Below are positions 1 to 5,522 of a DNA stretch of 5,522 nt, one piece after another. The notes under the pieces are model-generated. The model was not told where the DNA came from. It was given only the letters and a program-made list of their open reading frames with translations, and made no database searches. Source of the stretch: Pseudomonadota bacterium (GTDB taxonomy: Bacteria > Pseudomonadota > Gammaproteobacteria > Burkholderiales > Nitrosomonadaceae); NCBI GenBank assembly GCA_018240935.1, contig JAFEEV010000290.1, forward strand, positions 1 to 5,522, written 5' to 3'. Every line of letters starts with the position of its first letter. Positions within the stretch are counted from its first letter, which is position 1. A program made the position numbers and the translations under genes.

Positions 1-2
1 AC

Positions 3-2267
3 ACCCTCAAGCAGTTGTTCTACAAGCAGGACAATCAATTGGCGAATCTGCAAAAGCTGCTGAGCTTCAAGGATCCGCTCGACTACATGGATCCATTCAA
101 GGATCTCGACCGCGCCGGGTTGTCGCCGATCGGCATCGTGCATTTGTTCCGCCAGTATTTCTTCGAGTTCGACACCTTTCTGGGGCCGGCGGTCGGGCAT
201 GTGTGGCTGAGTCCGGGCAGCAGCGTGGAACTGGTCGAAGTCAGCACGCGCCGCACGCTGGTTGAACGCACGCTGGAAACAGCACTGGAGACGACGCTCA
301 AGACCGAGAAATCGCTGACCGAGGAAGACGAGCTGTCGCAAGCGGTGAAGGAGGACAACAAATCCGATACCAAATTCGGCATGAACGCTACCGCCAATCA
401 GAGCTGGATCGGCGGCAGCGCCAGCGCGTCCGCCAGTATCGATATGGCCGCCACGCAATCGAAGGCGCGCGAAGTGACGCACAAGCACATGCGCCAGCAG
501 ACCGAGAAAATTTCCACCGAAATCCGCAAGAACTACAAATCGACGTTCCGCACCGTCACCGAAACGACCGATACCTCGAGCAAGCGTTACGTGCTGAACA
601 ACACCACGCCCGATCTGCTCAATTACGAAATGCGCCGCAAAATGCGCCAGGTCGGCGTGCAGGTGCAGGACATCGGCACGTATTTGTGCTGGCAGACGTA
701 CGTCGACGATCCGGGCCGCCAATTGGGGATTGCCAAGCTGGTGCATCTGGCCAAAGGACCCGAAGTGGGCGAGATTCCGCCGCCGGAAGCGATTCCGATG
801 CCGCAACCGGTGACGACCGACTTGAATATCGATATTCCGTTTGTGCCGAAGACTGAAGATACGCTGCCGGAAGACGACATGGACGAAGTCTACGCCGAAG
901 GCCGGGAAGTGAATCTGGATAGCAACGAAGGAGAGCCTGAGCGGATTCAATGGCATTTCGGCGGTTTCAAGGCGCAGTGCGATCAGCCGGGCTATGAATA
1001 CGGCGAATCCGGTTTCATCAGCTTCGATTACGGCGGTAACGATATCCGCCTGCAACTGGACGAAGTGCAGGAAGACACGCCCGGCGCGATCCGCTTTTCG
1101 GTCAAGGTCAAACACGTCAATTTCCGCAATGTGTCGCCGCTGCGCGTGGTGGCCAAGATTACCTGGCAGCCGGGCAAAAAACTGAACGACGAAGTCACCG
1201 CGCAGAACGAGCAAAAGATCAAGGAGTTCAACGAGAAAACCAAGTTTGAGTACGAGCAGGCGTTTGTCGAAGCGGCGCGCGACCGCATCAATAAAATGTC
1301 GCGTGTTGCGCCGCGCAAGTACGAGGACTTGCGCGAGGAAGAACGTATCGTGGTGTACCGCTGCTTGATCCAGGACATGCTGACCAAGGGCTTGCCGATG
1401 CCGGACGACCGCACGCGGCACGTGGTGTCGGAGTTGCTGAATACGATATTCGATATCGATAAAATGTTGTACTTCGTTGCGCCGGAATGGTGGCGGCCGC
1501 GCCTGCACCACAGCCACCAAGGCTTGGGCGGTATCCGCAAACCGTCTGCCGTCACGCCCGCAACCGCACCTGCGGGCGGCTCGGTGCATGCGCAAATCAA
1601 GAGCAAGTTGACGAAAAACTTGATCACGTCCGCGGCAATCACAGCCGAAAACACGCAAATTGCGTCGATGGATACCGTCTCCTGGGGCGGGACACACGAC
1701 AACCGCGTGGATAACTATTACATCACCGAGGAGTCCGATCCCGCCAAATTGGGCGCATCGCTCGGCTGGCTGTTGCAGCTCGACGGCGACAACATGCGCA
1801 ACGCTTTCTTGAATGCGCCGTGGGTCAAGGCGGTGATTCCGATCCGCCCCGGCAAGGAACGCGCGGCGATGAACTGGTTGCAGCGTCTGCATGTGGAAGG
1901 TACCGACGGACTGGACGACAATTACGTAGCGCCGCTCGACGAGCTGGGCAAAATTCCGCACAGCGGCCCGAACGTAACGGTTCGCGACGCCATCAACCAT
2001 TTATGCGATGTCGTCGCCGATAAGCATGCCAAATCGATGAAAGTGGGACGTTATCCCGGCGACGAGATCAACGACGATAACCGCGTGTCGGCCACGCCGG
2101 TGGACAAAGTGTATGAACACGGTTTCTACCCGTTGCAAGGCGGTTTCCGCGCGCTACAGGGCGGTGAGGATTTCGAGGTGTTCGATCAATGGGTGGAAGT
2201 GCTGCCGACCGATCAGGTCGTGCCGGTGCCGGTGGCGTACGATCCGAAAACCGGGCGGCAGTTATAG
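3..2267 (+). CDS. Large uncharacterised soluble protein, 5'-partial
   Basis: I do not recognise this family. The frame is open to the left edge (codons T-L-K-Q precede a TTG at 15), and no ribosome binding site is visible, so the true start is probably outside the window. Numbering from the TTG gives 750 residues. There is no signal peptide or membrane segment in the visible part. Regions in order: a mixed N-terminal part with aromatic residues (about 20-75); a charged helix (77-117); a Gly/Ala/Ser-rich alternating stretch (119-148, including SASASAS); a second charged, Thr-rich helical stretch (149-190); a compact region rich in conserved-looking residues (190-247); an acidic proline-rich hinge (248-310); a beta-rich part (311-387); a Lys/Glu-rich probable coiled coil (388-460); and a C-terminal domain (about 550-750) containing WGGTHDNR and NAPWVKAVIPIRPG. 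The downstream GH18 gene starts 2 bases after its stop. A structural or pore-forming role in a toxin or particle is possible but is inference only. Confidence 0.85.
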   Translation, partial: TLKQLFYKQDNQLANLQKLLSFKDPLDYMDPFKDLDRAGLSPIGIVHLFRQYFFEFDTFLGPAVGHVWLSPGSSVELVEVSTRRTLVERTLETALETTLKTEKSLTEEDELSQAVKEDNKSDTKFGMNATANQSWIGGSASASASIDMAATQSKAREVTHKHMRQQTEKISTEIRKNYKSTFRTVTETTDTSSKRYVLNNTTPDLLNYEMRRKMRQVGVQVQDIGTYLCWQTYVDDPGRQLGIAKLVHLAKGPEVGEIPPPEAIPMPQPVTTDLNIDIPFVPKTEDTLPEDDMDEVYAEGREVNLDSNEGEPERIQWHFGGFKAQCDQPGYEYGESGFISFDYGGNDIRLQLDEVQEDTPGAIRFSVKVKHVNFRNVSPLRVVAKITWQPGKKLNDEVTAQNEQKIKEFNEKTKFEYEQAFVEAARDRINKMSRVAPRKYEDLREEERIVVYRCLIQDMLTKGLPMPDDRTRHVVSELLNTIFDIDKMLYFVAPEWWRPRLHHSHQGLGGIRKPSAVTPATAPAGGSVHAQIKSKLTKNLITSAAITAENTQIASMDTVSWGGTHDNRVDNYYITEESDPAKLGASLGWLLQLDGDNMRNAFLNAPWVKAVIPIRPGKERAAMNWLQRLHVEGTDGLDDNYVAPLDELGKIPHSGPNVTVRDAINHLCDVVADKHAKSMKVGRYPGDEINDDNRVSATPVDKVYEHGFYPLQGGFRALQGGEDFEVFDQWVEVLPTDQVVPVPVAYDPKTGRQL

Positions 2268-2269
2268 TC

Positions 2270-3748
2270 ATGGCCGATTTCGAAGTGCAATTCGCCGATC
2301 CGCCGTTCATCGAACCCTCGGCGCAGGAAGCGGCATTCGGCTGGAAGAACAACGAAATCGTGGTGTTTCGCGGCGCCGATGAATCCCAGGTTTTGCAGCC
2401 CGACGCCAGCGGATCGTGCAAATGGTCGAGCGGCACTGCCGATCCCTGGAGCATTTCCGATATCCGCCGGCGCGTGCAGAATGTGCCGTATGCGTGGCGC
2501 ATGACCGGGCAAGCGGCGTTGATTCCCAAAGTCGATGCCGGTACGCCGCTGCGTGCCGTCGTGTCGGCGCGCTCCCGTTTGTCGTTGTGGACCGGTTTGG
2601 CGAACTTCACCAAGCGCGTCGCCGTTTTCCACAAAATAGACGGAAAAATTCCTTCAGCGCAGCAGTACCAAGCGTTCATGGATAAGTTTTGCGGCGGGCT
2701 GGACGATATTTCGCTGATCGCCACCATTAGCCGGCGGCCGGATGGGTCGGTCGATCTTTCTCCGGAGCTGGCGGTATTCGGTCACGCGGTTGGGAAAAAG
2801 CCGGGCAAGGAACGCAGCTTCGTCGAACTGGCGCTGAAGAACTTGATCGGCGCCAGTCATTCGCTCGGCATTCAGGTCACCGCGGGTTATGAGGTGCGCG
2901 ACGATTTCAGCAAGCAAACGCAAGGCGATTTCGTGTCATTCATCACGTCACGCAATTCCGACATGACGGATCACGCCAATCGCATCCGCGATGTACTCGA
3001 TGCCTGGAATTTCGACGGCGTCGGCTTCGATATCGAAGTGAACGGCATCGGCCCGGGTGAGCAAAGCGATACGATGAAGGCCTGGTTCAAACAGGGCAAG
3101 ACGATCAAGGATTGGGTGACGGCAAGACCCACATCGTCCGATCCGGCGGCCAAAAAGGAACAAGCCGCGGCGGATAATCTGCGCGATCTGTACCAAACGC
3201 TGGCGCAATTGCTGATTACCAAGGGGCGTTTCGTGTCGTACGCGACGGCGGCTTTTGTCGATGCCAAGTCCGGTAATTTTGACGACGGCGTTTATATTTT
3301 CGGCCATACCCGGGTGCAGCCGATCGGCCTGGCCGCCGGACGCGCCAACATGATCGCCCGGATCATGGCGTACGACGAAGGATTTCAAGCGGGTGGCGGG
3401 GAAAAAAACGGGAAATCATCCGCCGGGCAGGATTCGCTGACGAAACGGCATGTGCAAATCCTCAAATCGATCACCGGCGCCGGTGTGCATCCGTCCACCG
3501 TGCAATTGGGCGTGAAGATGGAGAGTCTGAAGGATTTGGGTATGAAAAGCGGCCACATGACCGTGGATCAGACGGCGGATCGCTGCGCCGATCTGCGCCG
3601 TTTTCGCATCGGGCTGATTACCTTTTCCGGCAGTAACGCGACGCCGGGCGACGAAGTGGCGGCATTCGCCCGCTACGACAAAGCGCTGAACGAATCGGAA
3701 TTCAACCGGCGGCATTTTCTCGGCGTGCCGTTCCAGGCGCCGCATTGA
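2270..3748 (+). CDS. Glycoside hydrolase family 18 (chitinase-like) protein, no signal peptide
   Basis: This 492-residue protein probably binds or hydrolyses beta-1,4-linked N-acetylglucosamine polymers such as chitin, or a related glycan. The GH18 signature lies at residues 249-256 as DGVGFDIE. The catalytic Glu (E256) and its partner Asp (D254) are present, as is D249, but the middle Asp of DxxDxDxE is Gly252. Other barrel strands fit GH18: VAVFHKIDG near 117, SLGIQVTAGYEV near 198, FVSYATAAFVD near 321, an MAYDEG motif at 366-371 matching the family's M-x-Y-D strand, and IGLITFSGSN near 447. The first 110 or so residues form an unassigned extra domain. The N-terminus (MADFEVQF) is not a signal peptide, so the protein is cytoplasmic or leaves the cell by another route. 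ATG at 2270 was chosen because it follows the upstream stop (2265-2267) by 2 bases; the open frame back to 2189 lies inside the upstream gene. A weak GGGCGG at 2253-2258 may serve as Shine-Dalgarno, with coupling to upstream translation likely. The fold is fairly certain; activity and substrate are not. Confidence 0.88.
   Translation: MADFEVQFADPPFIEPSAQEAAFGWKNNEIVVFRGADESQVLQPDASGSCKWSSGTADPWSISDIRRRVQNVPYAWRMTGQAALIPKVDAGTPLRAVVSARSRLSLWTGLANFTKRVAVFHKIDGKIPSAQQYQAFMDKFCGGLDDISLIATISRRPDGSVDLSPELAVFGHAVGKKPGKERSFVELALKNLIGASHSLGIQVTAGYEVRDDFSKQTQGDFVSFITSRNSDMTDHANRIRDVLDAWNFDGVGFDIEVNGIGPGEQSDTMKAWFKQGKTIKDWVTARPTSSDPAAKKEQAAADNLRDLYQTLAQLLITKGRFVSYATAAFVDAKSGNFDDGVYIFGHTRVQPIGLAAGRANMIARIMAYDEGFQAGGGEKNGKSSAGQDSLTKRHVQILKSITGAGVHPSTVQLGVKMESLKDLGMKSGHMTVDQTADRCADLRRFRIGLITFSGSNATPGDEVAAFARYDKALNESEFNRRHFLGVPFQAPH
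3014..3037 (+). other. GH18 active-site motif with Asp-to-Gly change
   Basis: These codons encode DGVGFDIE (residues 249-256 of the GH18 protein). The family consensus is DGxDxDxE. The last Glu is the proton donor, and the Asp two residues before it assists the substrate acetamido group. Both are kept here. The Asp four residues before the Glu, which tunes charge in the active site, is replaced by Gly (codon GGC at 3023-3025). Confidence 0.85.
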
Positions 3749-3890
3749 GAACTTGTTCAAGATCTCACTGAAAGGCGCATTGCCGCGTTAAAATGGAACT
3801 CAAAATGCTCACATACTTCGAGTATGCTCCGCTTTTTCGTTCGATTTTGCCTTGCACTGCATCCCTTGATTGAGATCTTGAGCAGGTTCT
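3748..3890. repeat. 143-bp fold-back (MITE-like) inverted-repeat element
   Basis: The ends are 20-bp inverted repeats: AGAACTTGTTCAAGATCTCA at 3748-3767, and at 3871-3890 the reverse complement of AGAACCTGCTCAAGATCTCA. They match at 18 of 20 positions. The element is symmetric about base 3819, where a perfect 6-bp stem (CATACT 3812-3817, AGTATG 3821-3826) closes on the loop TCG. Further paired blocks include AAAA/TTTT (3802-3805 with 3833-3836), GAAC/GTTC (3796-3799 with 3839-3842), AAAA/TTTT (3790-3793 with 3845-3848) and GCATTGC/GCACTGC (3777-3783 with 3854-3860, 6 of 7). Its first base is the last base of the GH18 stop codon. No clear target-site duplication is seen. There is no coding capacity, so mobility would need a transposase supplied elsewhere. 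It may also act as a boundary or terminator between the convergent genes. Multicopy status cannot be seen from this window. Confidence 0.75.
3812..3837 (+). terminator. Possible weak terminator at the centre of the fold-back element
   Basis: A 6-bp perfect stem with a 3-base loop (3812-3826) is followed, after six bases, by five T residues (3833-3837). The distance between stem and T-run is longer than in a classic rho-independent terminator, so termination would be weak unless the outer arms of the repeat also fold. Its place between two convergent stop codons suits a terminator role. No better candidate is seen in the gap; 3891-3919 is GC-rich with no hairpin plus T-run. Confidence 0.3.
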
Positions 3891-3919
3891 GGGAAGTCGA
3901 TACGGCGCCCCCTCGCTGC

Positions 3920-5521
3920 TTATATCCAGCCGTCGTGCTGCATCACGCTGCCGACCAAATGCGCGGCCGCTTCGTCGCTTTGCGCGATTTCGACCGTGAG
4001 TCCGTTGCGATCGATCGCGTGATTTTCCAGCCGGGTCAACTGCTGATGGAGTTCATCGTCCGTTGCCGGGCGGCCCAGCGTATGGTTGTAAATCGCCTGA
4101 ATGTAATCGGTATCGGATAGCGCTTGCAGCCCGGCGCGCTGCTGGAACCAATCCAGGATCGCATCGGCATCGTAAGGTTGCTGCAATGTTTCACGTCCGA
4201 GCTGCCATTCCGCTACGCTGGCATCGCGGTTAAAGAAGCTGTGCACCAGGCGCGCCAGGATGCCTTCGGCCCGATTGTGCGCGATCACGACGGTTTCACG
4301 GTTGTCGAACGCGATCATTTCCGCGTTCTTCAGGCTGAGCATAGCGCCGTCGCTGAGTTGCGTCAGTTCCAGACGATCGCCGGAAAATTCCAGGTGCGTG
4401 CCGTCACGGCTGCCCGGCATGCGCAAGACGTCATAGCCTGCGCCGCCGTCCGCATTCATGGCCAGCCCGAGCGGCAAATAGCCCTGATTGTTTTCAGCGC
4501 CGCCGGTAAAGCCGCGCGTGGCATCGATCCGGATAATCGTTGAATCGGTATCCCAGCCGGCCAGCAGTTCGCCGTCCGTCTTGTTTTGCAGTCCCAGACC
4601 GATCGTTTCCGGCAAGCTGCGGAAGGCCGCCAAAATATCCTCCGCCGTCGCACCCGCCCAGTTTTGCACCGCGCTTCCTTCCGTAACCGTCAAGTCGCGT
4701 CCCAGCCAGGCTCTGGCCAGGTGATGCGCAACCGCTTCGGCTTCGGAATAAGCGATCGCCAGACTCGGGCCGCTGGCAAACCGCACTAATTCGACATCGG
4801 TCAAGATATCGCTTTCACCGTTCGCCTGCGTCAATGTAACTGCATTGCCGCGCACGGCAATGCGGTAATCGGCTAATTGTCCTGCTTGAATGGCGTTGTC
4901 AAAACCCACGCCGCCGTTGAGCCGGTCGTTTCCACTACCGCCGTTCAAGATATCGTTACCGGCCCCGCCGTACACCGTGTCGTTACCGGCATCACCGGAG
5001 GTTCGGTCGTTGCCGCCCAGACTGCCGACGGTATCGCCGCCGCCGCCGCCGGACAAAATATCGTCGTCCGCGCCGAGCACGATAAATTGGTTCTGATCGT
5101 CGCCCGCGGCGAAGTTTTCACCGCTGCCGCCGGTAATCCGCGCAGCTCCGATGATCGATACGAAGGACACATTGTCCAGTTGAATGACGGTGCCGGCAGG
5201 CAATTCGCGGGCGTCGATGATCAGCATGTTACCGGGCCTCGCAGCGGTTGGGCTGCTGATGATAACCGGCAGCGCCGGCGGCAGATCACCGGCAACGCGC
5301 GGTGTCACGGTATGAATGCTGACCGGATTGCCGTCCGGCAATTGCGCCAGAAACGCTCTTGCTTTCGCACTCAGGTCACCGGCGGCGTCAGCGCTCAACC
5401 CGGTGATTTGCGCCAGTGCGGTAATGGCGCCCGCTTCGGCTTGCGCCGGATCGGTCACCGGCGGCCGGTCCGTGACGGTTAATCCGGCGCCGGCCGGCAA
5501 ACTGACCGTCAGCAAAGAATT
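3920..5521 (-). CDS. RTX calcium-binding protein with DUF4214-like modules, 5'-partial
   Basis: This is the C-terminal part of a probable type I-secreted extracellular or surface protein. The frame is open to the right edge; the TTG at 5515 is only the first start-like codon, so the N-terminus lies outside the window. Numbering from that TTG gives 531 residues ending in TAA (3920-3922). An Ala-rich helical stretch (20-58) and a proline-rich spacer lead to a beta-rich segment (about 96-146). Seven nonapeptide RTX repeats follow (148-206, for example GAGNDILNG and GSGNDRLNG), which in this family bind calcium and fold outside the cell. Next comes a serralysin-type beta segment (about 204-246) and a DUF4214-like helical unit (262-287). 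A second copy of that pair lies at 360-444, and a third helical unit at 471-496 (YIQAIYNHTLGR). The end, DGWI, is an acidic residue followed by mostly hydrophobic ones, loosely like a type I secretion signal. No catalytic domain is visible here; enzyme or adhesin domains could lie upstream. Confidence 0.88.
   Translation of the reverse strand, partial: NSLLTVSLPAGAGLTVTDRPPVTDPAQAEAGAITALAQITGLSADAAGDLSAKARAFLAQLPDGNPVSIHTVTPRVAGDLPPALPVIISSPTAARPGNMLIIDARELPAGTVIQLDNVSFVSIIGAARITGGSGENFAAGDDQNQFIVLGADDDILSGGGGGDTVGSLGGNDRTSGDAGNDTVYGGAGNDILNGGSGNDRLNGGVGFDNAIQAGQLADYRIAVRGNAVTLTQANGESDILTDVELVRFASGPSLAIAYSEAEAVAHHLARAWLGRDLTVTEGSAVQNWAGATAEDILAAFRSLPETIGLGLQNKTDGELLAGWDTDSTIIRIDATRGFTGGAENNQGYLPLGLAMNADGGAGYDVLRMPGSRDGTHLEFSGDRLELTQLSDGAMLSLKNAEMIAFDNRETVVIAHNRAEGILARLVHSFFNRDASVAEWQLGRETLQQPYDADAILDWFQQRAGLQALSDTDYIQAIYNHTLGRPATDDELHQQLTRLENHAIDRNGLTVEIAQSDEAAAHLVGSVMQHDGWI
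4028..4105 (-). repeat. Third DUF4214-like helical unit at the C-terminus
   Basis: Residues 471-496 of the RTX protein, with the core LGRPATDDE. This unit fits DUF4214 best: an aromatic-x-x-A-[IL]-Y start, LGR, then a Leu-rich helix and a downstream SDEAAAHL segment (513-520) like the SPE-type end of that domain. Together with the second helical unit it may form one full DUF4214 domain (419-520). Confidence 0.65.
4184..4438 (-). repeat. Module B: second copy of beta segment plus helical unit
   Basis: Residues 360-444 of the RTX protein. It begins with GYD, contains LELTQ (382-386), E399 and F403, and ends in the helical unit 419-444 with the core FNRDASVAE. Nonapeptide repeats are absent before it apart from a GGAGYD remnant (357-362), so this copy has probably lost its calcium-binding roll. 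Confidence 0.65.
4655..4906 (-). repeat. Module A: serralysin-like beta segment plus DUF4214-like helical unit
   Basis: Residues 204-287 of the RTX protein. It begins with GFD at the end of the nonapeptides, contains VTLTQ (226-230), E242 and F246, and ends in the helical unit 262-287 with the core LGRDLTVTE. Module B repeats this order with almost the same spacing. The helical part resembles half a DUF4214 domain (pattern LGRxxxxxE), a domain common in RTX and surface proteins and of unknown exact role. Confidence 0.7.
4898..5074 (-). repeat. Seven tandem RTX nonapeptide repeats (calcium-binding beta-roll)
   Basis: Residues 148-206 of the RTX protein are GADDDILSG, GGGGDTVGS, LGGNDRTSG, DAGNDTVYG, GAGNDILNG, GSGNDRLNG and GVGFDNA. 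The consensus is GGxGxDxLx. Units five and six are canonical; the first three are degenerate, and in the third and fourth the leading Gly is lost. At the DNA level the units have diverged, so this is an old protein repeat and not a recent tandem duplication. A short array like this makes one beta-roll. Confidence 0.9.
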
Positions 5522-5522
5522 G

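Noticed and set aside
824..837. Perfect 14-bp palindrome GAATATCGATATTC
   Set aside because: It lies in the middle of a coding region (encoding NIDIP) and has no promoter nearby; codon use explains it without an operator.
1028..1702. 224-codon open frame on the minus strand
   Set aside because: It lies wholly inside the large plus-strand gene, its protein is Ser/Cys-rich and low in structure, and it matches no family; it is a shadow of GC-biased codons.
2189..2269. Longer GH18 start at ATG 2189, adding 27 residues
   Set aside because: The added residues are Gly/Arg/Ala-rich out-of-frame sequence of the upstream gene; ATG 2270 right after the upstream stop is the better start.
2068..2727. 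219-codon open frame on the minus strand across the junction of the two plus-strand genes
   Set aside because: Its product is Arg/Pro/Ala-rich and overlaps two better-supported genes; no start signal is visible.
3824..4120. 98-codon open frame on the plus strand starting in the fold-back element
   Set aside because: It begins inside the repeat and runs antisense to the conserved DUF4214-like region, with no ribosome binding site.
4898..5074. Regular repeats considered as a CRISPR array
   Set aside because: The 27-base period encodes nine-residue RTX units in frame, with no spacers and no identical repeats.
4877..5482. 201-codon open frame on the plus strand opposite the RTX repeats
   Set aside because: It mirrors the repetitive Gly/Asp codons of the RTX gene; its Val/Ala/Gly-rich translation has no recognisable domain.

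Overview
The window holds two gene blocks that converge on a short repeat element. On the plus strand, a long gene that enters from the left edge (3-2267) is followed after 2 bases by a second gene (2270-3748). On the minus strand, a gene that enters from the right edge (5521-3920) runs back towards them. The 171-base gap between the two stop codons is mostly a 143-bp fold-back repeat (3748-3890). About 95% of the window is coding. I see no tRNA, rRNA, CRISPR array, transposase or integrase.

The organism is most likely a Gram-negative proteobacterium of moderately high GC. The reasons are the RTX-type calcium-binding secreted protein with DUF4214-like modules, the codon use rich in GC third positions, and a MITE-like inverted repeat whose ends resemble small repeats I associate with betaproteobacteria such as Nitrosomonas relatives. 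The lineage is a low-confidence guess.

The left block pairs a large soluble protein of no family I can name with a glycoside hydrolase family 18 (chitinase-like) protein. The two genes are almost certainly co-transcribed and probably translationally coupled. The large protein has a helix / Gly-Ala-Ser / helix region, an acidic proline-rich hinge and a highly charged helical middle. The GH18 protein has no signal peptide, keeps the catalytic Asp and Glu, but has Gly in place of the middle Asp of DxxDxDxE. A structural or toxin-like protein with an unexported chitinase-like partner recalls chitinase-bearing Tc toxin complexes, but no Tc-specific domain is visible, so this is a hypothesis.

The right block is the C-terminal part of an RTX protein, probably exported by a type I secretion system. 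It has seven glycine-rich nonapeptide repeats, then a module (beta segment plus DUF4214-like helical unit) that occurs twice with nearly identical internal spacing, and a third helical unit at the C-terminus. No functional link to the left block is visible; the two may simply be neighbours.
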